DNA of 40,263 nucleotides. Origin: Rhodanobacter sp. (GTDB lineage Bacteria > Pseudomonadota > Gammaproteobacteria > Xanthomonadales > Rhodanobacteraceae). Where the stretch lies: positions 1-40,263 of the forward strand of contig SCRF01000038.1 in the NCBI GenBank assembly GCA_004322005.1, written 5' to 3'. The notes beneath the pieces are model-generated. The model had not been told where the DNA came from and did no database searches. It saw nothing but the letters and a program-made list of their open reading frames with translations. Position 1 is the stretch's first letter, and the number at the start of each line of letters is the position of its first letter. The position numbers and the translations under genes are program-made. This document shows, one piece after another, positions 27,324-35,544 of the stretch.

Positions 27324-27983
27324 TCAGAAGGCGTAAAGCAGCACCGCAAAGAAGTGGCAGGTGGTGCCGGCCAGCACGAACAGATGCCAGATGAAATGGC
27401 TGTAGCGGACCTTTTCGTCCAGCACGAAAAACACCACGCCCAGGGTGTAGGCCAGGCCGCCCGCCGCCAGCCAGACCAGCCCGCCGGCCCCCATGTGCAG
27501 CCACAGCGGCCGGATCGCGATCACGCCCACCCAGCCCATCGCCAGATACAGCGTGGTGGACAGGCGCGGGAACCGCAGCCCGCCCATGGCCTTGAACAGC
27601 ATCCCCGCCAGCGCCAGGCTCCAGATCAGGCCGAACAGCGTCCAGCCCCAGCCGCCGCGCAGCACGCCCAACGTAATCGGTGTGTAGGTTCCGGCGATCA
27701 GCAGATAGATGGCCGCGTGGTCCAGCGCGCGCAGGATCGCCTTGATCCGTTGCTGGGGGATCGCGTGGTACAACGTCGATGCCAGGTAGAGCAGGATCGC
27801 GCTGCCGCCGAAAATCGCCGCCCCGACCAGCGCGTATGCGCTGCCGGTGTGGTCGGCACGAACGATCAGCACCGGCAGGCCGGCAATCGCCAGCAACAGG
27901 CCCAGCCCGTGACTGAGGCTGTTGGCAACCTCCTCGCCGAGGGTTTGCTCTCGGGCGATCGTGCTGGCTGAGCTCATTGGCAT
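27324..27983 (-). CDS. Hemolysin III / YqfA-family membrane protein (PAQR-like)
   Basis: A 219-residue protein with about seven transmembrane segments, of the hemolysin III (PF03006) family. Family signatures visible are EEVANSLSHGLGLLLAIAG near residues 17-35, LYLASTLYHAI near 70-80, LDHAAIYLLIAGTYTPITLG near 90-109, and VRYSHFIWHLFVLAGTTCHFFAVLLY at the C-terminus. The conserved Ser/His/Asp/His-x3-His set would bind a metal. Cytolysin activity is not implied for the family in general. ATG 27983 has AAGG 10 nt upstream; 27977 is an alternative. It is convergent with ubiV; the 243 nt between them hold no recognisable gene. Confidence 0.9.
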   Translation of the reverse strand: MPMSSASTIAREQTLGEEVANSLSHGLGLLLAIAGLPVLIVRADHTGSAYALVGAAIFGGSAILLYLASTLYHAIPQQRIKAILRALDHAAIYLLIAGTYTPITLGVLRGGWGWTLFGLIWSLALAGMLFKAMGGLRFPRLSTTLYLAMGWVGVIAIRPLWLHMGAGGLVWLAAGGLAYTLGVVFFVLDEKVRYSHFIWHLFVLAGTTCHFFAVLLYAF

Positions 27984-28066
27984 GCGATATCGGGCCTTGC
28001 TGCACGTTTCAGAATGGAAGTCTGGATCGCGCGCGGTGCAGGTTGAGTGAACACTATGGGGAACCA

Positions 28067-28130
28067 CCAGAAACCTCGTCATTGTCGTTCCGGCGAAAGC
28101 CGGGATGACGAGCAAAATCCTGGTTTCTGG
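28067..28130. repeat. Nested intergenic palindrome between fabB and the hemolysin III gene
   Basis: An outer stem CCAGAAACC (28067-28075) pairs with GGTTTCTGG (28122-28130). Inside it CTCGTCA (28075-28081) pairs with TGACGAG (28106-28112), and a CCGGC-GAAA-GCCGG core sits at the centre. The core resembles the GTCATTCCGGCGAAAGCCGGGATGAC repeats common in proteobacterial genomes. It may act as terminator for fabA-fabB. Confidence 0.65.
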
Positions 28131-28245
28131 AAGTTCCGTTTACATTGGGTCTGGCCGCCGGCCAATCAACCGCGCTGACCCACTTCAACACATCCGATCC
28201 GCCCGAACGTGAACGTACGCCACGGTTTCGCGACTCGCGCCGCCG

Positions 28246-29454
28246 TCACACCCGCGCGAACACCAGGCTGCCATTGGTGCCGCCAAAGCCGAAGCTGTTG
28301 GACATCACCGTGGCCAGTTTCGCCGCGCGCGTCTCGCGCAGGATCGGGAAGCCCGCGGCAAGCGGATCGAGTTCGGTGATGTTGGCCGAGCCGGCCATGA
28401 AACCGCCGCGCAGCATCAGCAGGCTGTAGATCGCCTCGTGCACACTGGCCGCACCCAGCGAGTGGCCGGTCAGCGCCTTGGTCGAGGACAGCGGCGGCAC
28501 CGCATGGCCGAACACCTCGCGCACCGACTGCAGCTCCACGATGTCGCCCGCCGGCGTGGCGGTGCCGTGCGTGTTGAGGTAGTCGATCGGCGTCTTCACG
28601 TCGCGCAGCGCCATCTGCATGCAGCGCACGGCGCCCTCGCCGGTCGGCGCCACCATGTCGGCGCCGTCGGAAGTGACGCCGTAGCCGACCAGTTCGGCGT
28701 GGATGTGTGCCCCGCGCGCCTTGGCCTGTTCGTATTCCTCCAGCACCAGCATGCCACCGCCACCGGCGATGACGAAACCATCGCGATCGGTGTCGTAGGG
28801 GCGCGAGGCGGTGAGCGGGGTTGCGTTGTGGCTGCTGGACAGCGCGCCCATCGCGTCGAACTCGACGGTCATGCCCCAGTGCTCCTCTTCGCCGCCGCCG
28901 GCGAACATCACGTCCTGCAGTCCATGGCGGATCAAGTCGGCGGCGGCGCCGATGCAATGCGCCGAGGTGGCGCAGGCGGCGGAGATCGAATAGCTCAGGC
29001 CGCGAATGCCGAACGCGGTGGCCAGCGTAGCCGACACGGTGGAGCACATCGTGCGCGGCACCATGTACGGACCCACCTTGCGCACGCCCTTCTCGCGCAG
29101 CAGGTCGGCGGTCTCGATCTGCCAGCGCGGCGAACCGCCGCCGGAACCGGCGATCACGCCGCTGCGCGGGTGACGGATCTGCTCGATCGACAGGCCGGCA
29201 TCGGCAATCGCATCGCGCATCGCCACATAGGCATAGGCCGCGGCATCGCCCATGAAGCGTTTCAGCTTGCGGTCGATGACCGCGGCGAGATCGATCTGCG
29301 GCACGCCGGCGACCTGGCTGCGCAGCCCGCGCGCGGCATATTCGGGCATCGCCGAGATGCCGCTGCGCAACTCGCGCAGCGCTTCGGACACGGTGTCCAG
29401 CGCGTTGCCGAGGCAGGACACGATGCCCATGCCGGTGACTACGACTCGACGCAT
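28246..29454 (-). CDS. fabB: Beta-ketoacyl-ACP synthase I FabB
   Basis: FabB elongates acyl-ACP and is the condensing enzyme needed for the cis-unsaturated branch of fatty acid synthesis. The 402-residue thiolase-fold protein has [16 protein letters not shown] at the start, the catalytic Cys in [16 protein letters not shown] near residue 164, the two active His in [16 protein letters not shown] near 298 and [14 protein letters not shown] near 333, and the C-terminal [17 protein letters not shown] 29454 starts one nucleotide after the fabA stop. With FabA next to it, it is FabB rather than FabF. Confidence 0.95.
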   Translation of the reverse strand: MRRVVVTGMGIVSCLGNALDTVSEALRELRSGISAMPEYAARGLRSQVAGVPQIDLAAVIDRKLKRFMGDAAAYAYVAMRDAIADAGLSIEQIRHPRSGVIAGSGGGSPRWQIETADLLREKGVRKVGPYMVPRTMCSTVSATLATAFGIRGLSYSISAACATSAHCIGAAADLIRHGLQDVMFAGGGEEEHWGMTVEFDAMGALSSSHNATPLTASRPYDTDRDGFVIAGGGGMLVLEEYEQAKARGAHIHAELVGYGVTSDGADMVAPTGEGAVRCMQMALRDVKTPIDYLNTHGTATPAGDIVELQSVREVFGHAVPPLSSTKALTGHSLGAASVHEAIYSLLMLRGGFMAGSANITELDPLAAGFPILRETRAAKLATVMSNSFGFGGTNGSLVFARV

Positions 29455-29455
29455 G

Positions 29456-29971
29456 TCAAAAGCCCTCCGTGGACTGGAACAGGCCCACCCGCATGTCGTC
29501 GGCCACGTAGATCTGGCGGTCATCGACGAACATCCTGCCGTCGGCGATCACCAGCGCCAGCTTGCCGCGCATCACGCGGTGGATGTCGATCTCGTAGCGC
29601 ACCAGTTTTGCGCCCGGCAGCACCTGCCCGGAGAACTTCACCTTGCCCACGCCGAGCGCGCGGCCCAGACCGGGTTCGCCCAGCCACGGCAGGAAGAAAC
29701 CGCTGAGCTGCCACATCGCATCCAGCCCGAGGCAACCGGGCATCACCGGATCGCCCTCGAAATGGCAGGCGAAGAACCACAGGTCGGGACGGACGTCCAT
29801 CTCGGCGCGGATCACGCCCTTGCCGTAGGCGCCACCCTGGTCGTCGATATGGGTGATGCGGTCGAACATCAGCATCGGCGGCGCCGGCAGACGCGCATTG
29901 CCGGGGCCGAACAATTCGCCACGGGCACAAGCCAGCAACTGTTCGTGATCGAACGAGGAAGGTCGGGTCAT
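29456..29971 (-). CDS. fabA: 3-hydroxydecanoyl-ACP dehydratase/isomerase FabA
   Basis: FabA dehydrates 3-hydroxydecanoyl-ACP and isomerises trans-2- to cis-3-decenoyl-ACP, the O2-independent entry to unsaturated fatty acids. The 171-residue length matches E. coli (172). It has [19 protein letters not shown] near residues 29-47, the active His in [24 protein letters not shown] near 70 with the downstream catalytic Asp, and [13 protein letters not shown] near 107. It forms an operon with fabB (1-nt gap). An FNR-like palindrome lies 57 nt upstream of its start. Control by an FNR-type regulator is inference. Confidence 0.96.
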   Translation of the reverse strand: MTRPSSFDHEQLLACARGELFGPGNARLPAPPMLMFDRITHIDDQGGAYGKGVIRAEMDVRPDLWFFACHFEGDPVMPGCLGLDAMWQLSGFFLPWLGEPGLGRALGVGKVKFSGQVLPGAKLVRYEIDIHRVMRGKLALVIADGRMFVDDRQIYVADDMRVGLFQSTEGF

Positions 29972-30027
29972 GGAGTCATCTGCAGAAGAGAAAGATACAA
30001 GTGTGCTGGATCGTCCATGCTACCGCT

Positions 30028-30041
30028 CTGATGCACATCAA
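30028..30041 (-). promoter_or_regulatory. FNR-like palindrome upstream of fabA
   Basis: Read on the minus strand the site is TTGATGTGCATCAG, nine of ten matches to TTGAT-N4-ATCAA. It sits between nadB and fabA, 57 nt before the fabA start. A TATCTT -10-like hexamer (29997-29992) places the centre near -49, not the ideal -41.5, so the promoter assignment is tentative. Confidence 0.5.
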
Positions 30042-30087
30042 GCCAGCCGCCCACCATACGCGTGCGTTTGTTGAAACCCTTGTGCAA

Positions 30088-31545
30088 TCAGGCTTCGACC
30101 ACCATGACGGCATCGCTGCGATGGTGTGCGCCGAGGCTGTCGCCGCGCTCGAGCGCGGCCGCCAGCAGACGCTGCGCAAGGCCGATCTGCCAGCCTTCGT
30201 CGCGCTGCGCGACGCACGTTTGCAATGCGCGGCGCAAGCTGGTCGCCTCGCGTACCGGGCCGGCCGCCTGCCACAGCAATCCGCGCAACGCACCCAGCGC
30301 TGCCGGCGGCAGGCCGGCACCGCGCTCGACCCAGCGATACGCACCACGGCCGACTGCCGGCGCATCCATGCCGGCCAGCAACGCACCGGTACGTCGGCCG
30401 CACAGCACGCCTTCCAGCAGCGAATTGCTGGCCAGCCGGTTGGCGCCGTGCACACCGTTGCAGGCCACTTCGCCCACCGCATGCAGACCGGGCACGCCGC
30501 TGCGGCCGTCGGCATCCACCGCCAGCCCGCCCATGTGGAAATGCGCCGCCGGCGTCACCGGAATCGGCTGCCGGCGCGGATCGATGCCTGCGGCCAGGCA
30601 GGCCGCCAGCACGGTGGGAAAGCGCTGGTTCCAGTCGCCGGTCACGGCGCTGGCGTCCAGCCACACGCGGCCGTCGTCGTGCCGCGCCTGCCACACGCGC
30701 CGGGCCACGATGTCGCGCGGCGCCAGATCGCCCAGCGGGTGCAGGCCGGCCATCAATGGGCGTCCGTTTGCATCGCGCAGGCGCGCGCCGGCGCCGCGCA
30801 GCGCCTCGGTGATCAACGGCAGGCACTGGGCACCCTCGATATCCAGCGCAGTGGGATGAAATTGCATGAACTCCAGATCGCGTGCCCGGGCGCCGGCGGC
30901 AAGCCCCAGCGCCAGCCCGCTGCCATCCGCACCGGGCGGGTTGCTGGTGTGCGCGAACAGCGCGCCGATGCCGCCGGTGGCGAACACCACGGCCGCGGCG
31001 TGCATTTCCTGCCGATGTCCGCTCGCATCGCTGACCCGCACACCGCAGACGGCGCCGTCGCGCAGCAGCAGCGCATCCACGTCCACGCCGCCGCGCCACT
31101 GGACATGCGGCGCCTGCTGGACGCGCTCGCGCAGCGCATGCACCAGCGCCGCGCCGCTGGCATCGCCGCCGGCATGCACGATCCGCGCAACGTGATGGCC
31201 GCCTTCGCGGCCCAACTGCAGATGGCCGGCGGCATCGCGGTCGAACACCACGCCCTGCGTCTGCAGCCACCCGATCGCCGCCGGCGCCTGTGCGCAAAGC
31301 CACTGCACCATGGCCACGTCGTTGTGCCGCGCGCCGGCGAGCAGCGTGTCGTGCGCGTGCGCGGCCGGACTGTCGGCACTGTCCAGTGCGGCCGCGATGC
31401 CGCCCTGCGCCAGCGCACTGGCGGTGCCGCTGCCGTCGTGCGCGCGACATAGCAGGCGCACCGGCACCGGCGCCAGCGCCAGCGCCGTGGCCAGCCCGGC
31501 CGCGCCGCCACCGACCACCACGACGGGCAGGCGTGCGCGCTTCAC
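30088..31545 (-). CDS. nadB: L-aspartate oxidase (GTG start)
   Basis: NadB oxidises L-aspartate to iminoaspartate, the first step of de novo NAD synthesis. It can use fumarate instead of O2 as electron acceptor. The 485-residue flavoprotein has the FAD dinucleotide motif VVVVGGGAAGLATALAL near residues 7-23, SALAQGGIAAAL near 41, the REGGHHVARIVHAGGDASG segment, FMQFHPTAL, LITEALRGAGARLRD, the arginine-containing APRDIVARRV segment and HFHMGGLAVD. GTG 31545 overlaps the nadA stop as GTGA; no better ATG is present in frame. nadA-nadB coupling implies joint production of quinolinate. Confidence 0.94.
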   Translation of the reverse strand: MKRARLPVVVVGGGAAGLATALALAPVPVRLLCRAHDGSGTASALAQGGIAAALDSADSPAAHAHDTLLAGARHNDVAMVQWLCAQAPAAIGWLQTQGVVFDRDAAGHLQLGREGGHHVARIVHAGGDASGAALVHALRERVQQAPHVQWRGGVDVDALLLRDGAVCGVRVSDASGHRQEMHAAAVVFATGGIGALFAHTSNPPGADGSGLALGLAAGARARDLEFMQFHPTALDIEGAQCLPLITEALRGAGARLRDANGRPLMAGLHPLGDLAPRDIVARRVWQARHDDGRVWLDASAVTGDWNQRFPTVLAACLAAGIDPRRQPIPVTPAAHFHMGGLAVDADGRSGVPGLHAVGEVACNGVHGANRLASNSLLEGVLCGRRTGALLAGMDAPAVGRGAYRWVERGAGLPPAALGALRGLLWQAAGPVREATSLRRALQTCVAQRDEGWQIGLAQRLLAAALERGDSLGAHHRSDAVMVVEA

Positions 31546-32567
31546 ACGCTTTCGCGCCGCCCGATCGCGAGCATGCGCTCCAGCGCGGCACGCGCACGCA
31601 CACGGATGTCCGCGGGGACCTCCACCGCGTGTTTCATGTCGCGCAGGGACGCGTAGATGTTCTGCAGCGTGATCCGCTGCATGTGCGGACACAGGTTGCA
31701 CGGCTTGATGAACTCGGTGGCCGGGAACTGTGCGCGCAGGTTGTCCGCCATCGAGCACTCGGTGATCAGCGCGACGCGCGCCGGTTTTTCGTGTTCCAGC
31801 CACTTGCCCATCGCCGTGGTGGAGCCCACGAAGTCCACCTCGGCAAGCACTTCCGGCGGGCATTCCGGATGCGCCACCAGCTTGGCATCGAACTGCTCGC
31901 GCGCATGCCGCGCCTGCTGCGCGGTGAACTTTTCGTGCACCTCGCAGCGACCATGCCACAGCACCAGCTCGACCCTGGTCTGACTGGCGACATGGCGGCC
32001 CAGGTATTCATCGGGCAGGAAGATCACCTTGCCCGTGCCCATCGACTCGACCACCTGCACGGCGTTCGCCGAGGTGCAGATCGCGTCGGACTCCGCCTTC
32101 ACCGCGGCCGAGGTGTTGGCATAGCTCACCACCGGCACGCCAGGGTGCTGCGCGCGCAGTGCTCGCACGTCGGCGGCGGTGATCGACGAAGCCAGCGAGC
32201 AGCCGGCTTGCAGGTCGGGGATCAGCACGGTCTTTTCCGGCGCCAGGATCTTCGCGCTCTCGGCCATGAAGTGCACGCCGCACAACACGATCAGGTCGGC
32301 ATCGCAATCGGCGGCGGCCTGCGCCAGGCCGAGCGAATCGCCGGTGATGTCGGCGACGCCGTGGAAGATCTCCGGCGACTGGTAGCTGTGCGCCATGATC
32401 ACGGCGCCGCGCTGCTTCTTCAGCTGGTTGATGGCGTCGATCCACGGCAGGTGCAGCGGGATCTCCAGGCAGGGCACCAGCGGTTCCAGGCGCTCGGCCA
32501 GCGCGGCGTATTCGTGTTCGAGTTCGTCACGCCAGACAGGCATGGGCAAAGTGGCGAAATCAGTCAT
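31542..32567 (-). CDS. nadA: Quinolinate synthase
   Basis: NadA condenses iminoaspartate with dihydroxyacetone phosphate to quinolinate using an O2-sensitive [4Fe-4S] cluster. The 341-residue protein shows AVIMAHSYQSPEI near residues 55-67, DADLIVLCGVHFMAESAKIL with the first cluster Cys near 95, PDLQAGCSLASS, SYANTSAAVKAESD, the second cluster Cys in WHGRCEVHEKF near 185, and the third in EFIKPCNLCPHM near 280. ATG 32567 (MTDFATLP) is chosen; MPVWRDELEHEY eight codons on is an alternative. It starts 34 nt after the chorismate-mutase/UbiT gene on the same strand, so both may be on one transcript. Confidence 0.95.
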   Translation of the reverse strand: MTDFATLPMPVWRDELEHEYAALAERLEPLVPCLEIPLHLPWIDAINQLKKQRGAVIMAHSYQSPEIFHGVADITGDSLGLAQAAADCDADLIVLCGVHFMAESAKILAPEKTVLIPDLQAGCSLASSITAADVRALRAQHPGVPVVSYANTSAAVKAESDAICTSANAVQVVESMGTGKVIFLPDEYLGRHVASQTRVELVLWHGRCEVHEKFTAQQARHAREQFDAKLVAHPECPPEVLAEVDFVGSTTAMGKWLEHEKPARVALITECSMADNLRAQFPATEFIKPCNLCPHMQRITLQNIYASLRDMKHAVEVPADIRVRARAALERMLAIGRRESV

Positions 32568-32601
32568 GTCGTTCCGTGGAGAGTGGCCGGGGCGGGGCGG
32601 C

Positions 32602-33519
32602 TCAGGCAGTTTCGCCCCGATGCGCGGCCCGTGCGGTGCGGGCAAAACGCGCACCGCGATTCAGCACGATGCGCAAGCCCAAGGGTACCGACTCCCATGG
32701 TAACCGTTCCAGCATGTTGCGTGCAGTAAGCCCCAGCTCGGTATCGCCGGTCAGCACCAGGCGGCGCTGGAAGAACAGCGTGTCGGCATCCTCGAGCCGG
32801 CCGGCCAGCAGCAACAGGTCGGTGGCGCTGCCGCGGACGCTGGCCTCGGCCTCGGCCTCGGTTACGCACAGCCGGTTGTCGCGCAGCTCCAGCACCCAGC
32901 GCAGGCGCAGGTCGCTGACCTCGATCGCCAGCCGCCGTCCGCGCATGAAGTCGAGCGCGCCCTCGCGCAGCGGCGCGTCCAGCACCCGGGCCATCGCCGC
33001 CTCCAGCAGCCGGTGCTGCCAGCGCGACGGCACCACCTGCAGCAGCGGCGCGAGCCGGCGTGGCGGTGGCAACAGGCGCAGCAGCTGCGGCGCGACGGAC
33101 GAAAGGGAAGTCGGCATGGGCATGATGGGCAGCATTGTGGCGGAAAGGGCGCCTGCATCGCCCTGACGTAAGTCAACCCGGTTCAGATCGGCCAGCAGAT
33201 CAGCCTGGCCCGGTTCCAGCCGCTCCGGCTCGACCGGCAGCCCCTGCTGGCGACAGGCATCGCCGATGGCAAGATCCAGCAGCCGCTGTGCCGTGGGTTC
33301 GGGCAGATCGAACCGGGCCGCCAGCCCCTGAGCGCGCTGGCGCACCTGTTGCTCCCGCGCCAGGTCGCGCGGCGGCACCCCGGCCTGCTGCTTCAGCGCC
33401 GCCACGGCATGCACCATGCGGCGACGCGCGGCGAGCAGCAGGATCAGGCTGTCGTCGACGCGATCGATCACGCCACGCGCCCGTGCCAGGGCGAAGCGCT
33501 CAGGGGTGGGCAGGAGCAT
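32602..33519 (-). CDS. ubiT: AroQ chorismate mutase domain fused to UbiT (SCP2) domain
   Basis: A 305-residue two-domain protein. Residues 8-95 are an AroQ-type chorismate mutase domain. Against E. coli P-protein numbering, Arg11/Arg28/Lys39/Asp48/Arg51/Glu52/Gln88 correspond at identical spacing to Arg15, Arg32, Lys43, Asp52, Arg55, Glu56 and Gln92; only Ser84 is replaced (Ala88). After a linker, residues about 137-300 are an SCP2 lipid-binding domain closely like E. coli UbiT, including DTLFFQRRLVLTGDTELGL and ARNMLERLPWESVPLGLRIVL. UbiT is the accessory factor for O2-independent ubiquinone synthesis with UbiU/UbiV. GGAGG precedes ATG 33519, which overlaps the DGC-protein gene by 20 nt. E. 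coli UbiT (174 residues) lacks the mutase half. Activity of the AroQ half is inferred from residues only. Confidence 0.9.
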   Translation of the reverse strand: MLLPTPERFALARARGVIDRVDDSLILLLAARRRMVHAVAALKQQAGVPPRDLAREQQVRQRAQGLAARFDLPEPTAQRLLDLAIGDACRQQGLPVEPERLEPGQADLLADLNRVDLRQGDAGALSATMLPIMPMPTSLSSVAPQLLRLLPPPRRLAPLLQVVPSRWQHRLLEAAMARVLDAPLREGALDFMRGRRLAIEVSDLRLRWVLELRDNRLCVTEAEAEASVRGSATDLLLLAGRLEDADTLFFQRRLVLTGDTELGLTARNMLERLPWESVPLGLRIVLNRGARFARTARAAHRGETA

Positions 33520-33931
33520 CGGCGGCCTCCGCGGGCGAAACTCGGGAAATCATGCCACTGTCCCGGGGAGCCAGCGCCCGTGCGGCCGGCAGCAGCTCGG
33601 TGTCATAGATGCGCTGCGCCTGGGCGGGATCGAAATCGGCATGCATGCGCTTCCTCACGCCATGGTCGGACAGCACCAGATGGGTATCGGCCACGACACC
33701 GGCATGGGCGAGGCAGGCGGAAACGCACTTCAACACGCAACCGTCCAGCGCAAGGATACGCCGTCCGCTGCGCGCCGTGCGCACCAGACCGGTGACGCCG
33801 CCGCCGACGCCGGCAATGCAGGACATTTCGGCCAGCCCATCGCGGTCGAGCTTCACGGCCAGGTGATTGGCCATCTGCGCCGCGCTGGAACAGCCGGAGC
33901 ACGAGTAAACGAGCGGCGACTTGGCGCTCAT
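33500..33931 (-). CDS. DGC-domain putative zinc-binding protein
   Basis: A 143-residue protein of the DGC-domain family (PF08859), of unknown biochemical role. Conserved features are the N-terminal VYSCSGCSSAAQMANHLAVKLDR, EMSCIAGVGGG near residue 40, and the name-giving LDGCVLKCVSACLAHAGV near residue 70, giving six or more cysteines for metal binding. ATG 33931 overlaps the stop of the upstream membrane-protein gene (ATGA), and its own end overlaps the start of the mutase-UbiT gene by 20 nt. Together with DUF2249 and the NnrS-like protein this forms a set seen near denitrification genes. Confidence 0.88.
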   Translation of the reverse strand: MSAKSPLVYSCSGCSSAAQMANHLAVKLDRDGLAEMSCIAGVGGGVTGLVRTARSGRRILALDGCVLKCVSACLAHAGVVADTHLVLSDHGVRKRMHADFDPAQAQRIYDTELLPAARALAPRDSGMISRVSPAEAADAPAHP

Positions 33932-35184
33932 GGGCGGGACTCCATCGTCAAACGGAAACGTTTCGTGCGCCGGGACACGCCCAGGCACGCCAGCCACACG
34001 CCCAGCCAGGCCAGCAGCATCGCCAGCCCGGCCGAGCGCGCCAGCCACGGGCTCGGCCACAGCACGGCGGCCGGCAGCAGCAGTGCCAGCAGCAGTTGCG
34101 CCAGCAGCACCCGGATCTTGTCGGTGGCCGGCAGCAGCCGCTGCACACCGGGCAGTTGCACCCCGCGACCGATGTGACGGTGCAGCCCGATCCAGCCGAG
34201 AAAGCCGACAATTTCCAGCAGCATGCCGTTGACCATCAGCGGCAGGGCGATACCCAGCCCCAGTACGGCGGCCAGCCGCCCGCCGCGGGTGCCCGCCAGC
34301 AGGGTCGCTGCGGCCAGCGCCAGTAGGGTCCACCCGACCATCCAGCTCAGCCGCAGCGGGCCACGGCGCGGTCGCGGCGCCTGCCGCTGCAACCATAGCC
34401 CGGCGCCGGCGAACGACAACGCATAGATCGCCAGCACCAGCCGCAGCACCGAGGCGTCGTCGTACCCCAGCCGCTGCCAGGCACCGGCGCCCAACGCCAG
34501 CGGCAAACTGCCCAGCCAGATGGCCTGCGCCACCGCCGGTACCGTCCGCGTGCCTTGAAACATCGGCATCACCACCCGGCCCACGCTGGCCATGAGAACC
34601 ATCACCCAGCCCAGAATGCCCCAGCTGGCATGGACGTCGGTCAGTGCCGGCAGGGCCATGCCGAGCCAGCCGCCCGCGCCGAGCGCGAGACAGCCACCGA
34701 ACAGTGCCGCCAGCAACGCAGATCCCAGTGCCGTGACGAAACCCGCGTGCAACAGGCGCTGCCCGCCCGCCATGACAAGGCCCGGCAGCGTCATTGCTGC
34801 CAACAGCATGAACGCCAGCGGCAGCACGATGCCGCCAGCCAGAACGCCGGCACGCCAACCGGCGAGCCACCCCGCTACCAGCAGGATCGCGCCGAGATTG
34901 AACGATGCATGCAACCAGGGCCCGAATCGCGCAGTGCCGCGCACGCGCACACCGGCCGCCGTCGGCAGGAACTGCAGCGTGCTGCCGAACATCGCATTGC
35001 CGAGCACGCCGAGCGTGAACGCATGCACCAGCGCAAGGGTGGCCGGCAGCCAGCGCGAGCGCAGCAGCAGGTCGCCATCGGCGATCAGCAGCAGGCCGGC
35101 GAACATCCCCCACAGCGGCGCGCTGAGCAGGAAGCGGCGCGGCAGCGACGACGCCGGCGACTGTTCAAGCGCCAGTCGGGCCAT
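33928..35184 (-). CDS. NnrS-like / haem-copper-oxidase-subunit-I-like polytopic membrane protein
   Basis: A 418-residue inner-membrane protein with about 12 hydrophobic segments. Three helices carry histidines in contexts like haem-ligating helices of the oxidase subunit I superfamily: LVHAFTLGVLGNAMFGSTLQFLP near residues 52-75, WLHASFNLGAILLVAGW near 90-106, and LTDVHASWGILGWVMVLMASVGRVVMPMFQ near 180-210. This pattern is shared with NnrS, a nitric-oxide-stress protein. A catalytic copper site is not evident. The gene overlaps the DUF2249 gene by 20 nt upstream and the DGC gene by 4 nt downstream. The NnrS assignment is by resemblance and context, not certainty. Confidence 0.75.
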   Translation of the reverse strand: MARLALEQSPASSLPRRFLLSAPLWGMFAGLLLIADGDLLLRSRWLPATLALVHAFTLGVLGNAMFGSTLQFLPTAAGVRVRGTARFGPWLHASFNLGAILLVAGWLAGWRAGVLAGGIVLPLAFMLLAAMTLPGLVMAGGQRLLHAGFVTALGSALLAALFGGCLALGAGGWLGMALPALTDVHASWGILGWVMVLMASVGRVVMPMFQGTRTVPAVAQAIWLGSLPLALGAGAWQRLGYDDASVLRLVLAIYALSFAGAGLWLQRQAPRPRRGPLRLSWMVGWTLLALAAATLLAGTRGGRLAAVLGLGIALPLMVNGMLLEIVGFLGWIGLHRHIGRGVQLPGVQRLLPATDKIRVLLAQLLLALLLPAAVLWPSPWLARSAGLAMLLAWLGVWLACLGVSRRTKRFRLTMESRP

Positions 35185-35449
35185 CGTGATCGGGGCAACG
35201 AATCAGCACGCACACGCCACCGTCCGGCAGCGCCGACACGCAGGTCTGCAGACCACGTGCCTGCAGCACGTCGAGCAGCGGCAGCGGCTTTTGCGGAGTG
35301 AGCACCTGCACCGCCTGCCCCGCTGCGAGCGCGCCGGCAACCGCAAGCGCACGCTGCATCGGTTCGGGACAAGGCAACTGGCGCAGATCGTATTCGGGCC
35401 ACGCCGCATCGACGGCCCGCAGATCGTGAAACGTCTGGTTCGCTGACAT
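35165..35449 (-). CDS. DUF2249 (TusA-like fold) protein
   Basis: A 94-residue protein with one DUF2249 domain, related to the TusA/SirA sulfur-carrier fold. The signature LRQLPCPEPMQRALAVAGALAAGQAVQVLTP holds the conserved Cys-Pro near residue 27, followed by PLPLLDVLQARGLQTCVSALPDGGVCVLIRC. Such proteins are recurrent in nitrate/nitrite/NO-related operons; the exact role is unknown. It is the first gene of a tightly overlapping minus-strand operon. The FNR-like box centred 42 nt before the ATG predicts a transcript starting at or next to the ATG, and no Shine-Dalgarno is visible, so the mRNA may be leaderless. Confidence 0.88.
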   Translation of the reverse strand: MSANQTFHDLRAVDAAWPEYDLRQLPCPEPMQRALAVAGALAAGQAVQVLTPQKPLPLLDVLQARGLQTCVSALPDGGVCVLIRCPDHDGPTGA

Positions 35450-35484
35450 GGCCGCTATCGCAACACGTCCACCCCTTCGGCGCG

Positions 35485-35498
35485 CTGATCTGGATCAA
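35485..35498 (-). promoter_or_regulatory. FNR/ANR-like box of the DUF2249-NnrS-DGC-UbiT operon
   Basis: The minus strand reads TTGATCCAGATCAG, nine of ten matches to TTGAT-N4-ATCAA. It sits in the 95-nt gap between the porin stop and the DUF2249 start, 36 nt before the ATG. Confidence 0.68.
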
Positions 35499-35544
35499 TC
35501 CGGATCAGGCCGATGGCGCGTATCGCCATCGCCCCGGGTACTGC

